Shown: positions 1 to 5,280, counted from the first letter of the stretch. The stretch: DNA of 7,976 bases from an uncultured Lachnospiraceae bacterium (GCA_947178085.1 CAMWWS010000113.1:1-7976), one strand, 5' to 3'. Numbers and translations are program-made. The notes: a model not told the origin generated them from the sequence alone.

Positions 1-578
1 TACTCATTCTGCCTGGCTGCGGAAATCATATCAAGTACGCTGCTTCTCACAATGCTTACATATCCTTTTACCGTAAAGATCAAATACATCACTATATAAA
101 TAACAGATGTAATAATCACCGGTTTCCATGCAAATCGGAATGATATATCTACCGTAATCTCAGAAATTGCCAACAAAATCATCTGAAAAAGATGTGTAGT
201 GATCAAACCTCCAAAAATACCTAAAACAAGAGCAGCAACTCCAATCATGACCATTTCAAGCATATACAGCTTGCCTATCCTTTGGTTGGTAAGTCCCATA
301 AATACATAGATTCCGATTTCCTTCTTCCTTTTCATCAGAAAAACATTGGATGCATACCAGATAAAGAAAAATGTAAAGCACCACAGCACTACTTCCAGAA
401 CACTAACAACACTTTCTATATAGCCTTTTTTCTGTGCTAAAGAAGTAAATGTATCGGTATAAAGAAGATTAACAAAGTTAAATATAATCATAACCGTAAA
501 GGCAAGCGAAAGAATCATGGAAAAATAGTTCTGAAAGCTCTTCTTAAAATTCTGAAATGACAGCTTAACTAATATCAT
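1..578 (-). CDS. BceB-type ABC transporter permease, N-terminal part (runs off the window)
   Basis: This is the first 192 codons of an FtsX/MacB-fold permease of the BceB (peptide-antibiotic detoxification) type; the frame stays open to base 1, so the 3' end is missing. The start is ATG at 578-576, inside a 4-base ATGA overlap with the stop of the ATPase gene. A GGGAGGTGA ribosome binding site lies about 7 bases upstream, so translation is probably coupled. Four hydrophobic segments are visible at about residues 19-40, 57-81, 106-138 and 152-170. A cytoplasmic basic stretch, RKKEIGIYVFMGLT (about 84-97), follows the second segment and is typical of FtsX-like permeases. Family members usually have about 10 membrane helices and a large extracellular domain between helices 7 and 8, which binds peptide and contacts the kinase; that part would lie outside the window. 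Substrate is unknown; bacitracin-like or lantibiotic peptides are inferred from the family. The family call is firm. Confidence 0.9.
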   Translation of the reverse strand, partial: MILVKLSFQNFKKSFQNYFSMILSLAFTVMIIFNFVNLLYTDTFTSLAQKKGYIESVVSVLEVVLWCFTFFFIWYASNVFLMKRKKEIGIYVFMGLTNQRIGKLYMLEMVMIGVAALVLGIFGGLITTHLFQMILLAISEITVDISFRFAWKPVIITSVIYIVMYLIFTVKGYVSIVRSSVLDMISAARQNE

Positions 579-1372
579 GAAAGCTCACCTCCCACATTAC
601 TTACCGGATCGTCTCCCGATTGTTCACCCATAGAAGCCTGCATGTCAATGATACGGTCATAGAATTCACCCCTGCTCTCCCCTCTGCTCAGCCTGCACTT
701 CATCAATCCGTCTTTTAGGAAATATACGTCCTTGGCGTAAGATGCACAGTAAGCGTCATGTGTAACCATCAGAATCGCAGTATGTTTTTTCTCGTTGACT
801 TGCCTGAAGCTATACAATAAATCCTTGCCCGACTTTGAATCCAGTGCGCCGGTAGGTTCATCCGCAAAAAGAATTTTCGGTTCTGTAATAAGCGCCCGGC
901 AGACGGCTCCCCTCTGCTTTTGTCCGCCTGATAATTGATAGGGGTATTTTCTAAGATGGTCTGTCAAACCAAAAAGTCTGGCTATGTCCTCTGTTTTTTC
1001 CATGCAGGTTTTTGCAGCTACACCGTTTAATGACAGCGGCAGGGCGATATTGTCCTGCAATGTCATAGTGTCTAACAGGTTATAATCCTGAAAAACAAAT
1101 CCGATTTTATCCCTTCGCAATATGGATAATCCCTGATTGGAAATATGCGTTATATCTTTTCCATCGAGAATAACGGTTCCCTGTGTGGGCTTGTCTATGG
1201 AAGAGAGGATATTAAGTAAAGTGGTTTTTCCGGAACCGCTTGGACCCATTATGGCGACAAAATCTTCGTCATAAATGGTAAGGTCGATTCCTTTTAGGAC
1301 TTTGGTACGGAAGCCTTTGGCGCCGTAGTCTTTGGTGAGGTTTTTGATTTCTACTATTTTTTTGTCGTTCAT
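575..1372 (-). CDS. BceA-type ABC transporter ATP-binding protein
   Basis: This 265-residue ATPase powers the adjacent permease at the inner face of the membrane. Visible motifs are Walker A GPSGSGKTT (43-51), Q-loop Q95 in FVFQDYNLL, signature LSGGQKQR (147-154), Walker B ILFADEP with catalytic E172, D-loop GALDS and switch H205 in VTHD. The C-terminal tail with SRGESRGEFYDRIIDMQ (about 229-245) is typical of BceA-like proteins, which are longer than LolD/MacB-type domains. The start chosen is ATG 1372-1370, giving MNDKKIVEIKNL, with an AAAGGAG motif about 12 bases upstream. An upstream in-frame ATG at 1567 would add 65 residues, but it has no ribosome binding site and those codons lie in a hairpin repeat element. 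The stop overlaps the permease start by 4 bases (ATGA), so the two genes form a transcriptional and probably translational unit. The upstream palindrome suggests control by the neighbouring response regulator. Confidence 0.95.
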   Translation of the reverse strand: MNDKKIVEIKNLTKDYGAKGFRTKVLKGIDLTIYDEDFVAIMGPSGSGKTTLLNILSSIDKPTQGTVILDGKDITHISNQGLSILRRDKIGFVFQDYNLLDTMTLQDNIALPLSLNGVAAKTCMEKTEDIARLFGLTDHLRKYPYQLSGGQKQRGAVCRALITEPKILFADEPTGALDSKSGKDLLYSFRQVNEKKHTAILMVTHDAYCASYAKDVYFLKDGLMKCRLSRGESRGEFYDRIIDMQASMGEQSGDDPVSNVGGELS

Positions 1373-1413
1373 GTTCGTAATGTGCTCCTTTCTGTAGGGG
1401 GATGCAAACTCAC

Positions 1414-1583
1414 TTTTTTCAAATGGTCCGTTGTACAATATATACAAATCAACGCAGGCACGCTTTCGCTGCATTGCCGCCAGTAGCGGTACATAAGGTG
1501 CCAAAATACGGCACCTAAGTACCGACGGCGGCAGAGCACCTGCTTTTGTTTTGTATATATTGTACAACTACGCTTTGAAAATA
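1414..1583. repeat. Hairpin-forming repeat element, copy A (MITE-like or structured RNA)
   Basis: The core at 1430-1568 begins with GTTGTACAATATA and ends with its near-perfect reverse complement, TATATTGTACAAC. The arms pair over about 29 bases each with few mismatches. Inside are an inner stem (TGCCGC 1475-1480 with GCGGCA 1528-1533), an apical stem (GGTAC 1488-1492 with GTACC 1519-1523, extended by AGGTGCC/GGCACCT), and a small one-sided hairpin at about 1459-1472. On the minus strand that small hairpin has a GAAA tetraloop. The result is a branched, three-way-junction-like fold. Similarity to copy B extends past the core, from TTTTTTCAA on the left to TTTGRRAATA on the right. No transposase is encoded. 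It lies just before the ATPase gene, inside that operon's predicted leader. I do not recognise the family. Confidence 0.85.
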
Positions 1584-1585
1584 TG

Positions 1586-1659
1586 GAGTTGTGCAATTGG
1601 CTATTTGCAAGTATATAAATATGCAAATAATTGAGTTGATTTAGATAATTGCAAAACTC
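1586..1659. repeat. Nested inverted repeat in the transporter leader
   Basis: The outer arms GAGTTGTGCAATT (1586-1598) and AATTGCAAAACTC (1647-1659) are reverse complements with one mismatch. Nested inside, TATTTGCA (1602-1609) pairs perfectly with TGCAAATA (1622-1629) around a 12-base AT-rich loop. It abuts the right end of repeat element copy A. It is AT-rich and could be a remnant element or part of the leader RNA fold; no function can be assigned. Confidence 0.6.
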
Positions 1660-1673
1660 TATTTCAATAACCA

Positions 1674-1751
1674 GAACTTAGTCAAAATAAACAAAATAAG
1701 ACGCGATTTCGCTTGCGGTGAGCGTCGTTTTTGTTTATTTTGAGTAAGTTC
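1674..1751. repeat. Long near-perfect inverted repeat (about 30-bp arms)
   Basis: The left arm at 1674-1704 begins GAACTTAGTCAAAATAAACA and ends in GACGC. The right arm at 1722-1751 is its reverse complement apart from one substitution and a small internal bulge near GACGC. The loop at 1705-1721 contains a further small CGC-TT-GCG pairing. There is no run of T immediately after either arm, so it does not look like a simple intrinsic terminator. It may be a short hairpin mobile element or a leader RNA stem. It differs in sequence from the 1414-1583 element. Confidence 0.8.
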
Positions 1752-1780
1752 GTGACTAGCGATAATTTTTTCGCAATCAC
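1752..1780. repeat. Short interrupted inverted repeat next to the predicted transcription start
   Basis: GTGACTAGCGA (1752-1762) and TCGCAATCAC (1771-1780) can pair as GTGA/TCAC plus GCGA/TCGC around mismatched centres, with an AT-rich loop. It directly adjoins the 1674-1751 repeat and would sit at the very 5' end of the transporter mRNA if transcription starts near 1786. It is weak on its own and may be chance. Confidence 0.35.
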
Positions 1781-1792
1781 CTAATCGAGTTT

Positions 1793-1821
1793 ATTATAAA
1801 AAAGGATGAGCTAAAAATCCT
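1793..1821 (-). promoter_or_regulatory. Predicted activator-dependent promoter of the ABC transporter operon
   Basis: On the minus strand a perfect TATAAT (-10) lies at 1793-1798. The -35 position, 17 bases upstream at 1816-1821, reads AGGATT, a poor match to TTGACA. A good -10 with a bad -35 is what an activator-dependent promoter should look like, and TTACA/TGTAA regulator half-sites lie just upstream. Transcription would start near 1786 and give a leader of about 410 bases before the ATPase start. This is prediction from sequence only; the start point is not shown. Confidence 0.6.
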
Positions 1822-1869
1822 TACAATTACATTACAAAATAAGCTGGAACATTACAGATTTGTAATGTT
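1821..1869. promoter_or_regulatory. BceR-type operator: palindrome plus three extra half-sites
   Basis: AACATTACA (1848-1856), four bases GATT, then TGTAATGTT (1861-1869) form a perfect 9+9 palindrome. It contains TTACA-N4-TGTAA, which matches the TNACA-N4-TGTAA consensus I recall for BceR-like regulators of Firmicutes. Toward the promoter there are three more TTACA half-sites, all in one orientation on the plus strand, at 1821-1825, 1827-1831 and 1832-1836. The palindrome centre lies roughly 70 bases upstream of the predicted start. It sits between the kinase and transporter genes, the usual position for this operator. I infer that the response regulator at 3004-3750 binds here and activates the transporter. 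Confidence 0.75.
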
Positions 1870-1917
1870 AGGAGTTTATTAGATATATGCGTTAATATTG
1901 CTTTTTTATATATAAAC

Positions 1918-2949
1918 TTAGATATTAAAGTATTCCCTGTTATCTTTAAAAGTTATAGTGAATCTGGTATATTTGTCGTATTCACTTTCTACTGTAATTT
2001 CATGTTCCAGCTTTTTTATTATTTCGTAGACCATATAGAGGCCCATGCCGGTGGATTTGTATTGGCCGTTATGGTGGTTGCTTCCGATATAGCCTTTTTC
2101 GAAGATTCTTCGTATATCGATCTCTTTGATGCCCTCTCCGTTATCCTCGATGTATAATTGAATCGTGTCGCTCTGTGTATTAGTGTAGATTTTTAGCTGG
2201 GGATTTTCTTTTGAGTATTTAACAGAGTTACTTATAAGCTGGTCAAGAACGTAGGTCAACCATAGAGGGTCTGTGTATACACAGAGGTCTTCTGCATCAG
2301 GCTGTATATCAAGCGTAAAATGTTTTCTGATTAAAAAGAACTGGTTGTTGTGAATTGATTCCTTGATGCATTTTAAAAGTGAGGTTTTACGTACCTGTAA
2401 ATCAAAAAGACTGCTTTGCATTTTCGTACCAAGCAGGGCAGATCTGAGCAGCACATTCATTCTTTCCAACTGCTCTAAAAAGGAATCTTTTAATTCCATA
2501 TCTTCTATTTTTTCAGCCATAAGTAAACTTGCGGATAATGGTATCTTGATTTCGTGGCACCATTTTGCAATATAATCCTGCATGTCGCAATTCATATCAA
2601 ACTGTTCCTGTAACTGCTTTTTCAATATAAGAACATCATGCGCTGCTATATCCGTTTCTGTATGAGCTGAATCTTCCTTAAAAAGTCCATGAAGCTCCGG
2701 CAGTTCTTGAAATTCCTGATAGATTATATAATCCTGTTGCATCAGTTCCTGCTTTTTGCGTTGTATTCGTCTATAGCGGATAGAATCAGAAGCATAAAAA
2801 ACCATCATTACAGCTGCTATCAGAAAATCTAGATATATGAGATATGATATTTTAATTTCGGGAAGTAGAAAGATAAAATATAGATTGTAAGCAATGCAGG
2901 GCAGAACGCCTGTTAAAATTGATTTATAATGTGTGCGGCAATAACTCAT
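1918..2949 (-). CDS. Bce-type intramembrane-sensing histidine kinase
   Basis: This 343-residue sensor kinase has two membrane helices near the N-terminus (about residues 12-30 and 35-53) joined by only a few residues, with no room for an extracellular sensor domain. That is the hallmark of BceS-like kinases, which sense through their partner ABC transporter. A linker follows, then the phosphoacceptor H132 in WCHEIKIP, the N-box around N241 (LISNSVKYS), G1 motif EDNGEGI (268-274), F-box RIFEKGYIGSN (281-291) and G2 motif STGMGLYMV (299-307). All catalytic motifs look intact. The start ATG at 2949 has a GGGAGG ribosome binding site about 10 bases upstream. It lies 54 bases after the response regulator gene in the same direction, so the two are probably co-transcribed. 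No clear terminator follows its stop. Confidence 0.95.
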   Translation of the reverse strand: MSYCRTHYKSILTGVLPCIAYNLYFIFLLPEIKISYLIYLDFLIAAVMMVFYASDSIRYRRIQRKKQELMQQDYIIYQEFQELPELHGLFKEDSAHTETDIAAHDVLILKKQLQEQFDMNCDMQDYIAKWCHEIKIPLSASLLMAEKIEDMELKDSFLEQLERMNVLLRSALLGTKMQSSLFDLQVRKTSLLKCIKESIHNNQFFLIRKHFTLDIQPDAEDLCVYTDPLWLTYVLDQLISNSVKYSKENPQLKIYTNTQSDTIQLYIEDNGEGIKEIDIRRIFEKGYIGSNHHNGQYKSTGMGLYMVYEIIKKLEHEITVESEYDKYTRFTITFKDNREYFNI

Positions 2950-3003
2950 CTAATATAATCCTCCCTGATTTTTATCATTTTCAATATTGCTTTAAAATAT
3001 GTC

Positions 3004-3750
3004 TCATTCAATGTAATACCCCTGCCCTTTCTTTGTCCTGATTATCTCTTCCCCGCAATGCGTCTGTAATTTATTTCTGAGTCTGCTGACTAATGTAGTC
3101 AATGTGCCATCCGAAACAAACTCGTCAGTACTCCATAACGTCATCATCAGTTCGTCCCTTGTAACGATAGCCGGTCTGCATTCCACAAGCTTTAGCATTA
3201 TCCTTTTCTCGGATTTAGTTAAATCAATTTCTTTTCCATGCAAAATAAGGGCATCGCCGGCTTGTTCAAAATATATGTCATTACTCAGCCAGATTCTTTC
3301 TTTTACCTTATACTGATATGTTCTTCTGAGTATGGCTTCAATTTTAGCTTTTAATAGTTCCAGACGAAAAGGCTTTTCCACATAATCATCGCCGCCCTGT
3401 GCTATCGCCATGATTTTATCACTGTCATCATTCCTGCTGCTGATATAGATGACCGGCACCTGTGAGATTTCACGAATCCGCCTGCACCAATAGAATCCGT
3501 CAAAGTATGGGAGGTTGACGTCCATGAGTACAAGATGCGGGTTGTATTTTGTGAACTCGGTGAGAATGTCGTCAAACTTAGTGACAGTCTTGGTGATGTA
3601 TCCCCATTTTTGCAGGAATTCGGTAACCTGATCGGACAGTATTTTGTCATCTTCTATGAGGAGGATGGTTATTTTAGTGTCTGATTGAGTTGTGGCTTCA
3701 TAATCTACATTTGTATTTGAGGTTGGGGTGTTATATGAGTTGGTGGTCAT
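3004..3750 (-). CDS. OmpR/PhoB-family response regulator, Bce type
   Basis: This 248-residue cytoplasmic DNA-binding regulator is the likely partner of the kinase just downstream. The receiver domain (about 27-141) has the acidic pair D34/D35, phosphoacceptor D77 in LVLMDVNLP, switch serine near 104 (YISSR) and conserved K126 in VEKPF. The winged-helix domain (about 152-248) includes the probable recognition helix DGTLTTLVSRLRNKL (214-228) and ends in the usual GQGYYIE. The predicted target is the TTACA-N4-TGTAA palindrome before the transporter genes. Oddly, the protein carries about 26 extra polar residues (rich in T, N and S) before the receiver's first strand; most relatives begin close to it. 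No alternative ATG, GTG or TTG start lies between them in this frame. The ribosome binding site is weak: AAAGG about 13 bases upstream. Confidence 0.92.
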   Translation of the reverse strand: MTTNSYNTPTSNTNVDYEATTQSDTKITILLIEDDKILSDQVTEFLQKWGYITKTVTKFDDILTEFTKYNPHLVLMDVNLPYFDGFYWCRRIREISQVPVIYISSRNDDSDKIMAIAQGGDDYVEKPFRLELLKAKIEAILRRTYQYKVKERIWLSNDIYFEQAGDALILHGKEIDLTKSEKRIMLKLVECRPAIVTRDELMMTLWSTDEFVSDGTLTTLVSRLRNKLQTHCGEEIIRTKKGQGYYIE

Positions 3751-3756
3751 GATGAT

Positions 3757-3850
3757 TTATCTGCCTTTATAATAAAATTTTATGTATTGCTGTCTTTATA
3801 TTTTGCGGAGTATATAATGCTCTCTTTATAATGTTATATTTATTGTGTTG
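3757..3850. repeat. Degenerate ~30-bp tandem repeats upstream of the response regulator
   Basis: The motif CTnYCTTTATA recurs at 3761, 3790 and 3820, a spacing of 29 and 30 bases. Parts of the rest of each unit also resemble each other, for example TTATGTATTG and TTATTGTGTTG at unit ends. On the minus strand each unit shows TATAAAG followed by purines. The region is the 5' leader or promoter of the response regulator. The repeats could be decayed duplications or spaced protein-binding sites. AT-rich composition makes chance resemblance a real alternative. Confidence 0.4.
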
Positions 3851-3853
3851 CTT

Positions 3854-3900
3854 ATTATAACGAATTATTATAATAATTTTCTTCAGATAAATTTTTTCAA
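3854..3900 (-). promoter_or_regulatory. Possible promoter region of the two-component genes
   Basis: The minus strand shows TTGAAA (3895-3900), a good -35 candidate, and two perfect TATAAT boxes at 3867-3872 and 3854-3859. The spacing from TTGAAA to the first TATAAT is 22 bases, longer than optimal; a TATTAT three bases closer gives 19. The precise promoter is therefore uncertain. No TTACA-N4-TGTAA palindrome is seen here, so autoregulation by the Bce-type site is not supported. The TTGAAA box falls in the conserved edge of repeat element copy B, so the element may supply a promoter part. Confidence 0.4.
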
Positions 3901-4060
3901 GACGGCCGTTGTACAATATAGGCAAATCAACGCAGGGCACGCTTTCGCTGCGTTGTCGCTCGTAGCGGTAGTAAGCTCGAAAATACCTCGCTAACTACCG
4001 ACGGCGACATAGCACCCTGCTTTTGATTTGTCTATATTGTACAACTACGTTTTGGGAATA
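3892..4060. repeat. Hairpin-forming repeat element, copy B
   Basis: This is the second copy of the element seen at 1414-1583, in the same orientation. The core at 3908-4045 runs from GTTGTACAATATA to TATATTGTACAAC. It keeps the same stems with changed bases: TGTCGC (3954-3959) pairs with GCGACA (4004-4009) where copy A has TGCCGC/GCGGCA. GGTAG (3967-3971) pairs with CTACC (3995-3999) where copy A has GGTAC/GTACC. Outside the apical loop the cores differ at only about a dozen positions. It lies between the lipoprotein stop and the response regulator. With copy A it brackets the two-component genes as direct repeats. No coding capacity of its own is convincing. Confidence 0.85.
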
Positions 4061-4080
4061 AAAAGTCTCACAGAGGTCTT
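4060..4080 (-). terminator. Weak candidate intrinsic terminator after the lipoprotein gene
   Basis: On the minus strand, overlapping the stop codon, AAG-AC-CTC-TGT-GAG-A-CTT can fold into a short stem broken by an internal bulge, followed directly by a run of five T's. The stem is small, so efficiency is doubtful. Repeat element copy B lies directly downstream and its much stronger hairpin could also contribute. Confidence 0.35.
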
Positions 4081-5245
4081 AATATTCAGTAAATTCTGGC
4101 ATCCACCATCCCAGATTGTCATCAAGGAAAAGGCAGTATGACGGTTGTGTGCTCTCATCGGAATAGATATAATAATAGTCCATCCAGCCGTGTGTAATAT
4201 AAATATACTCGTGTTCCAATCTTCCAAGCTTGTCAAAATAGCTGTCCCATACCTGGTACCAGGTTCCGAATATATAGGGATTGTGGTAGTATTGTCTATG
4301 CTGTAATAATCCGTTTTCATCATACTCATAATCCATCCACAGTACGTATGACGGTTCTTCATCACCTACATCATATATTCCGCTTGAATCAAAATGTACA
4401 GTTTTTCCGGCATCATTATATTCTTTATTTTCTTTATAGGCTGATACATAATCAGAGCCGTTATCTCCATTACATGACTCAAATTTCGTATAGTCAACGC
4501 TTAATCCACCCCATAAATTACCAATTTCATCGGACATTCCGACAAATGTAAATCCACATAATCCCGAAGTCACAATATCGCTCGGATCTCTTTCAAAATG
4601 ACGAATCCCACAGCCTAATCCTGTCTGTTCATCATAATACAGAGTCAGCCGTATATTGCCATCCGGTAAGGCGTACTCATAAAACGGTGTACTATCTGCA
4701 AAACCATATTGGGATAAAAATGAATCTTCATCCATATACCAGAGGCACCTTTCGTCGTACGGATTCTGGGCAATATAAGCATCAACGCCTTCATGAGTCC
4801 ATTCATCTGTATTTTCGTTATCATATGAATTGTCTGTTTCTATTTCATTCCATTCAAGATTATCTATATTTTCTTTAGATACAGTTCCGCGATCTATTCT
4901 TGTCAATCCGCCGTCAAAACATTTCATAACGTAACCATAAGAATCTTCACTGCGGCAAATATAAAGTTCCATCTTCCCGTCATTATCATAATCAAAATAT
5001 GTATACCGGTGTTCTTCGTCTCCATACGCTGCCAGATACGCTTCATATACCCTTCGCTCTTCTTCCGGCAGAATAATTATTTTATCTTTCAGAATAAGGC
5101 TATATTCTTCTATCTGCTTTACAATGCCTGACATGCCCGCTGCGTGGTTAATCCGCGCATTGTCCATATTATCATTAACCTGTCCGCAGGCACACATCAT
5201 TGACAAGATTGATAAAGTAAATAATATATTAATGTATTTTTTCAT
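4079..5245 (-). CDS. Secreted lipoprotein of unknown function with a calcium-loop-like motif
   Basis: I do not recognise a named family for this 388-residue protein. It begins with a lipoprotein signal: MKK, a hydrophobic stretch (about 5-18), then MCAC-GQ, with C20 the likely lipidated cysteine. It should therefore be anchored on the outer face of the membrane. There is no other membrane segment. Residues 84-94 read FDYDNDGKMEL, a DxDxDGxxE loop resembling EF-hand or FG-GAP calcium sites and common in clostridial surface lipoproteins. The rest is acidic and rich in Y, W, D and N. The C-terminal part has loosely repeated YDENGLLQHRQYY (about 308-320) and FDKLGRLEHEYIY (337-349), similar in style to YD/RHS repeats. 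The start ATG at 5245 follows AGAGG by 13 bases. It lies 75 bases after the SNF2 gene in the same direction, with a possible TATACT -10 box at 5285-5290. No functional link to the peptide-resistance genes can be shown. Confidence 0.8.
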   Translation of the reverse strand: MKKYINILFTLSILSMMCACGQVNDNMDNARINHAAGMSGIVKQIEEYSLILKDKIIILPEEERRVYEAYLAAYGDEEHRYTYFDYDNDGKMELYICRSEDSYGYVMKCFDGGLTRIDRGTVSKENIDNLEWNEIETDNSYDNENTDEWTHEGVDAYIAQNPYDERCLWYMDEDSFLSQYGFADSTPFYEYALPDGNIRLTLYYDEQTGLGCGIRHFERDPSDIVTSGLCGFTFVGMSDEIGNLWGGLSVDYTKFESCNGDNGSDYVSAYKENKEYNDAGKTVHFDSSGIYDVGDEEPSYVLWMDYEYDENGLLQHRQYYHNPYIFGTWYQVWDSYFDKLGRLEHEYIYITHGWMDYYYIYSDESTQPSYCLFLDDNLGWWMPEFTEY

Positions 5246-5248
5246 ATA

Positions 5249-5280
5249 TTTAAATTTTCCTCTTATTAAACTTACCTCTT
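5249..5280. repeat. 16-bp tandem direct repeat carrying a duplicated ribosome binding site
   Basis: On the minus strand AAGAGGTAAGTTTAAT is followed directly by AAGAGGAAAATTTAAA, matching at 13 of 16 positions. Each unit carries an AAGAGG Shine-Dalgarno-like box; the nearer one is 13 bases from the lipoprotein ATG and the farther 29. Only the nearer can serve the annotated start, and its spacing is long. The repeat may be a small local duplication. Confidence 0.5.

Noticed and set aside
1369..1626. An 85-codon minus-strand reading frame whose TGA overlaps the ATPase ATG (ATGA), resembling a coupled leader peptide gene
   Set aside because: It has no ribosome binding site, most of it is the translation of the repeat element, and copy B has no equivalent frame. 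The overlap looks coincidental.
1373..1792. T-box or known riboswitch in the transporter leader
   Set aside because: No T-box consensus, no recognised aptamer core and no clear terminator with a T-run. The structure is explained by repeat-type palindromes.
1870..1917. Intrinsic terminator right after the kinase stop
   Set aside because: The stretch is AT-rich with no GC-containing stem followed by T's. The nearest hairpin is the operator palindrome itself.
2363..2575. Plus-strand reading frames opposite the kinase, regulator, lipoprotein and SNF2 genes
   Set aside because: All are antisense to genes with intact family motifs, are short, and have low-complexity, non-protein-like translations.
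1414..4060. Composite transposon bounded by the two repeat elements
   Set aside because: No transposase or integrase is present. The enclosed genes are an ordinary Bce-type pair in the usual order with the neighbouring transporter, so mobility as a unit is not supported.
4045..4365. 106-codon minus-strand frame overlapping the lipoprotein gene
   Set aside because: It lies in a shadow frame of a gene with a clear signal peptide and lipobox, lacks its own ribosome binding site and shows no recognisable domain.
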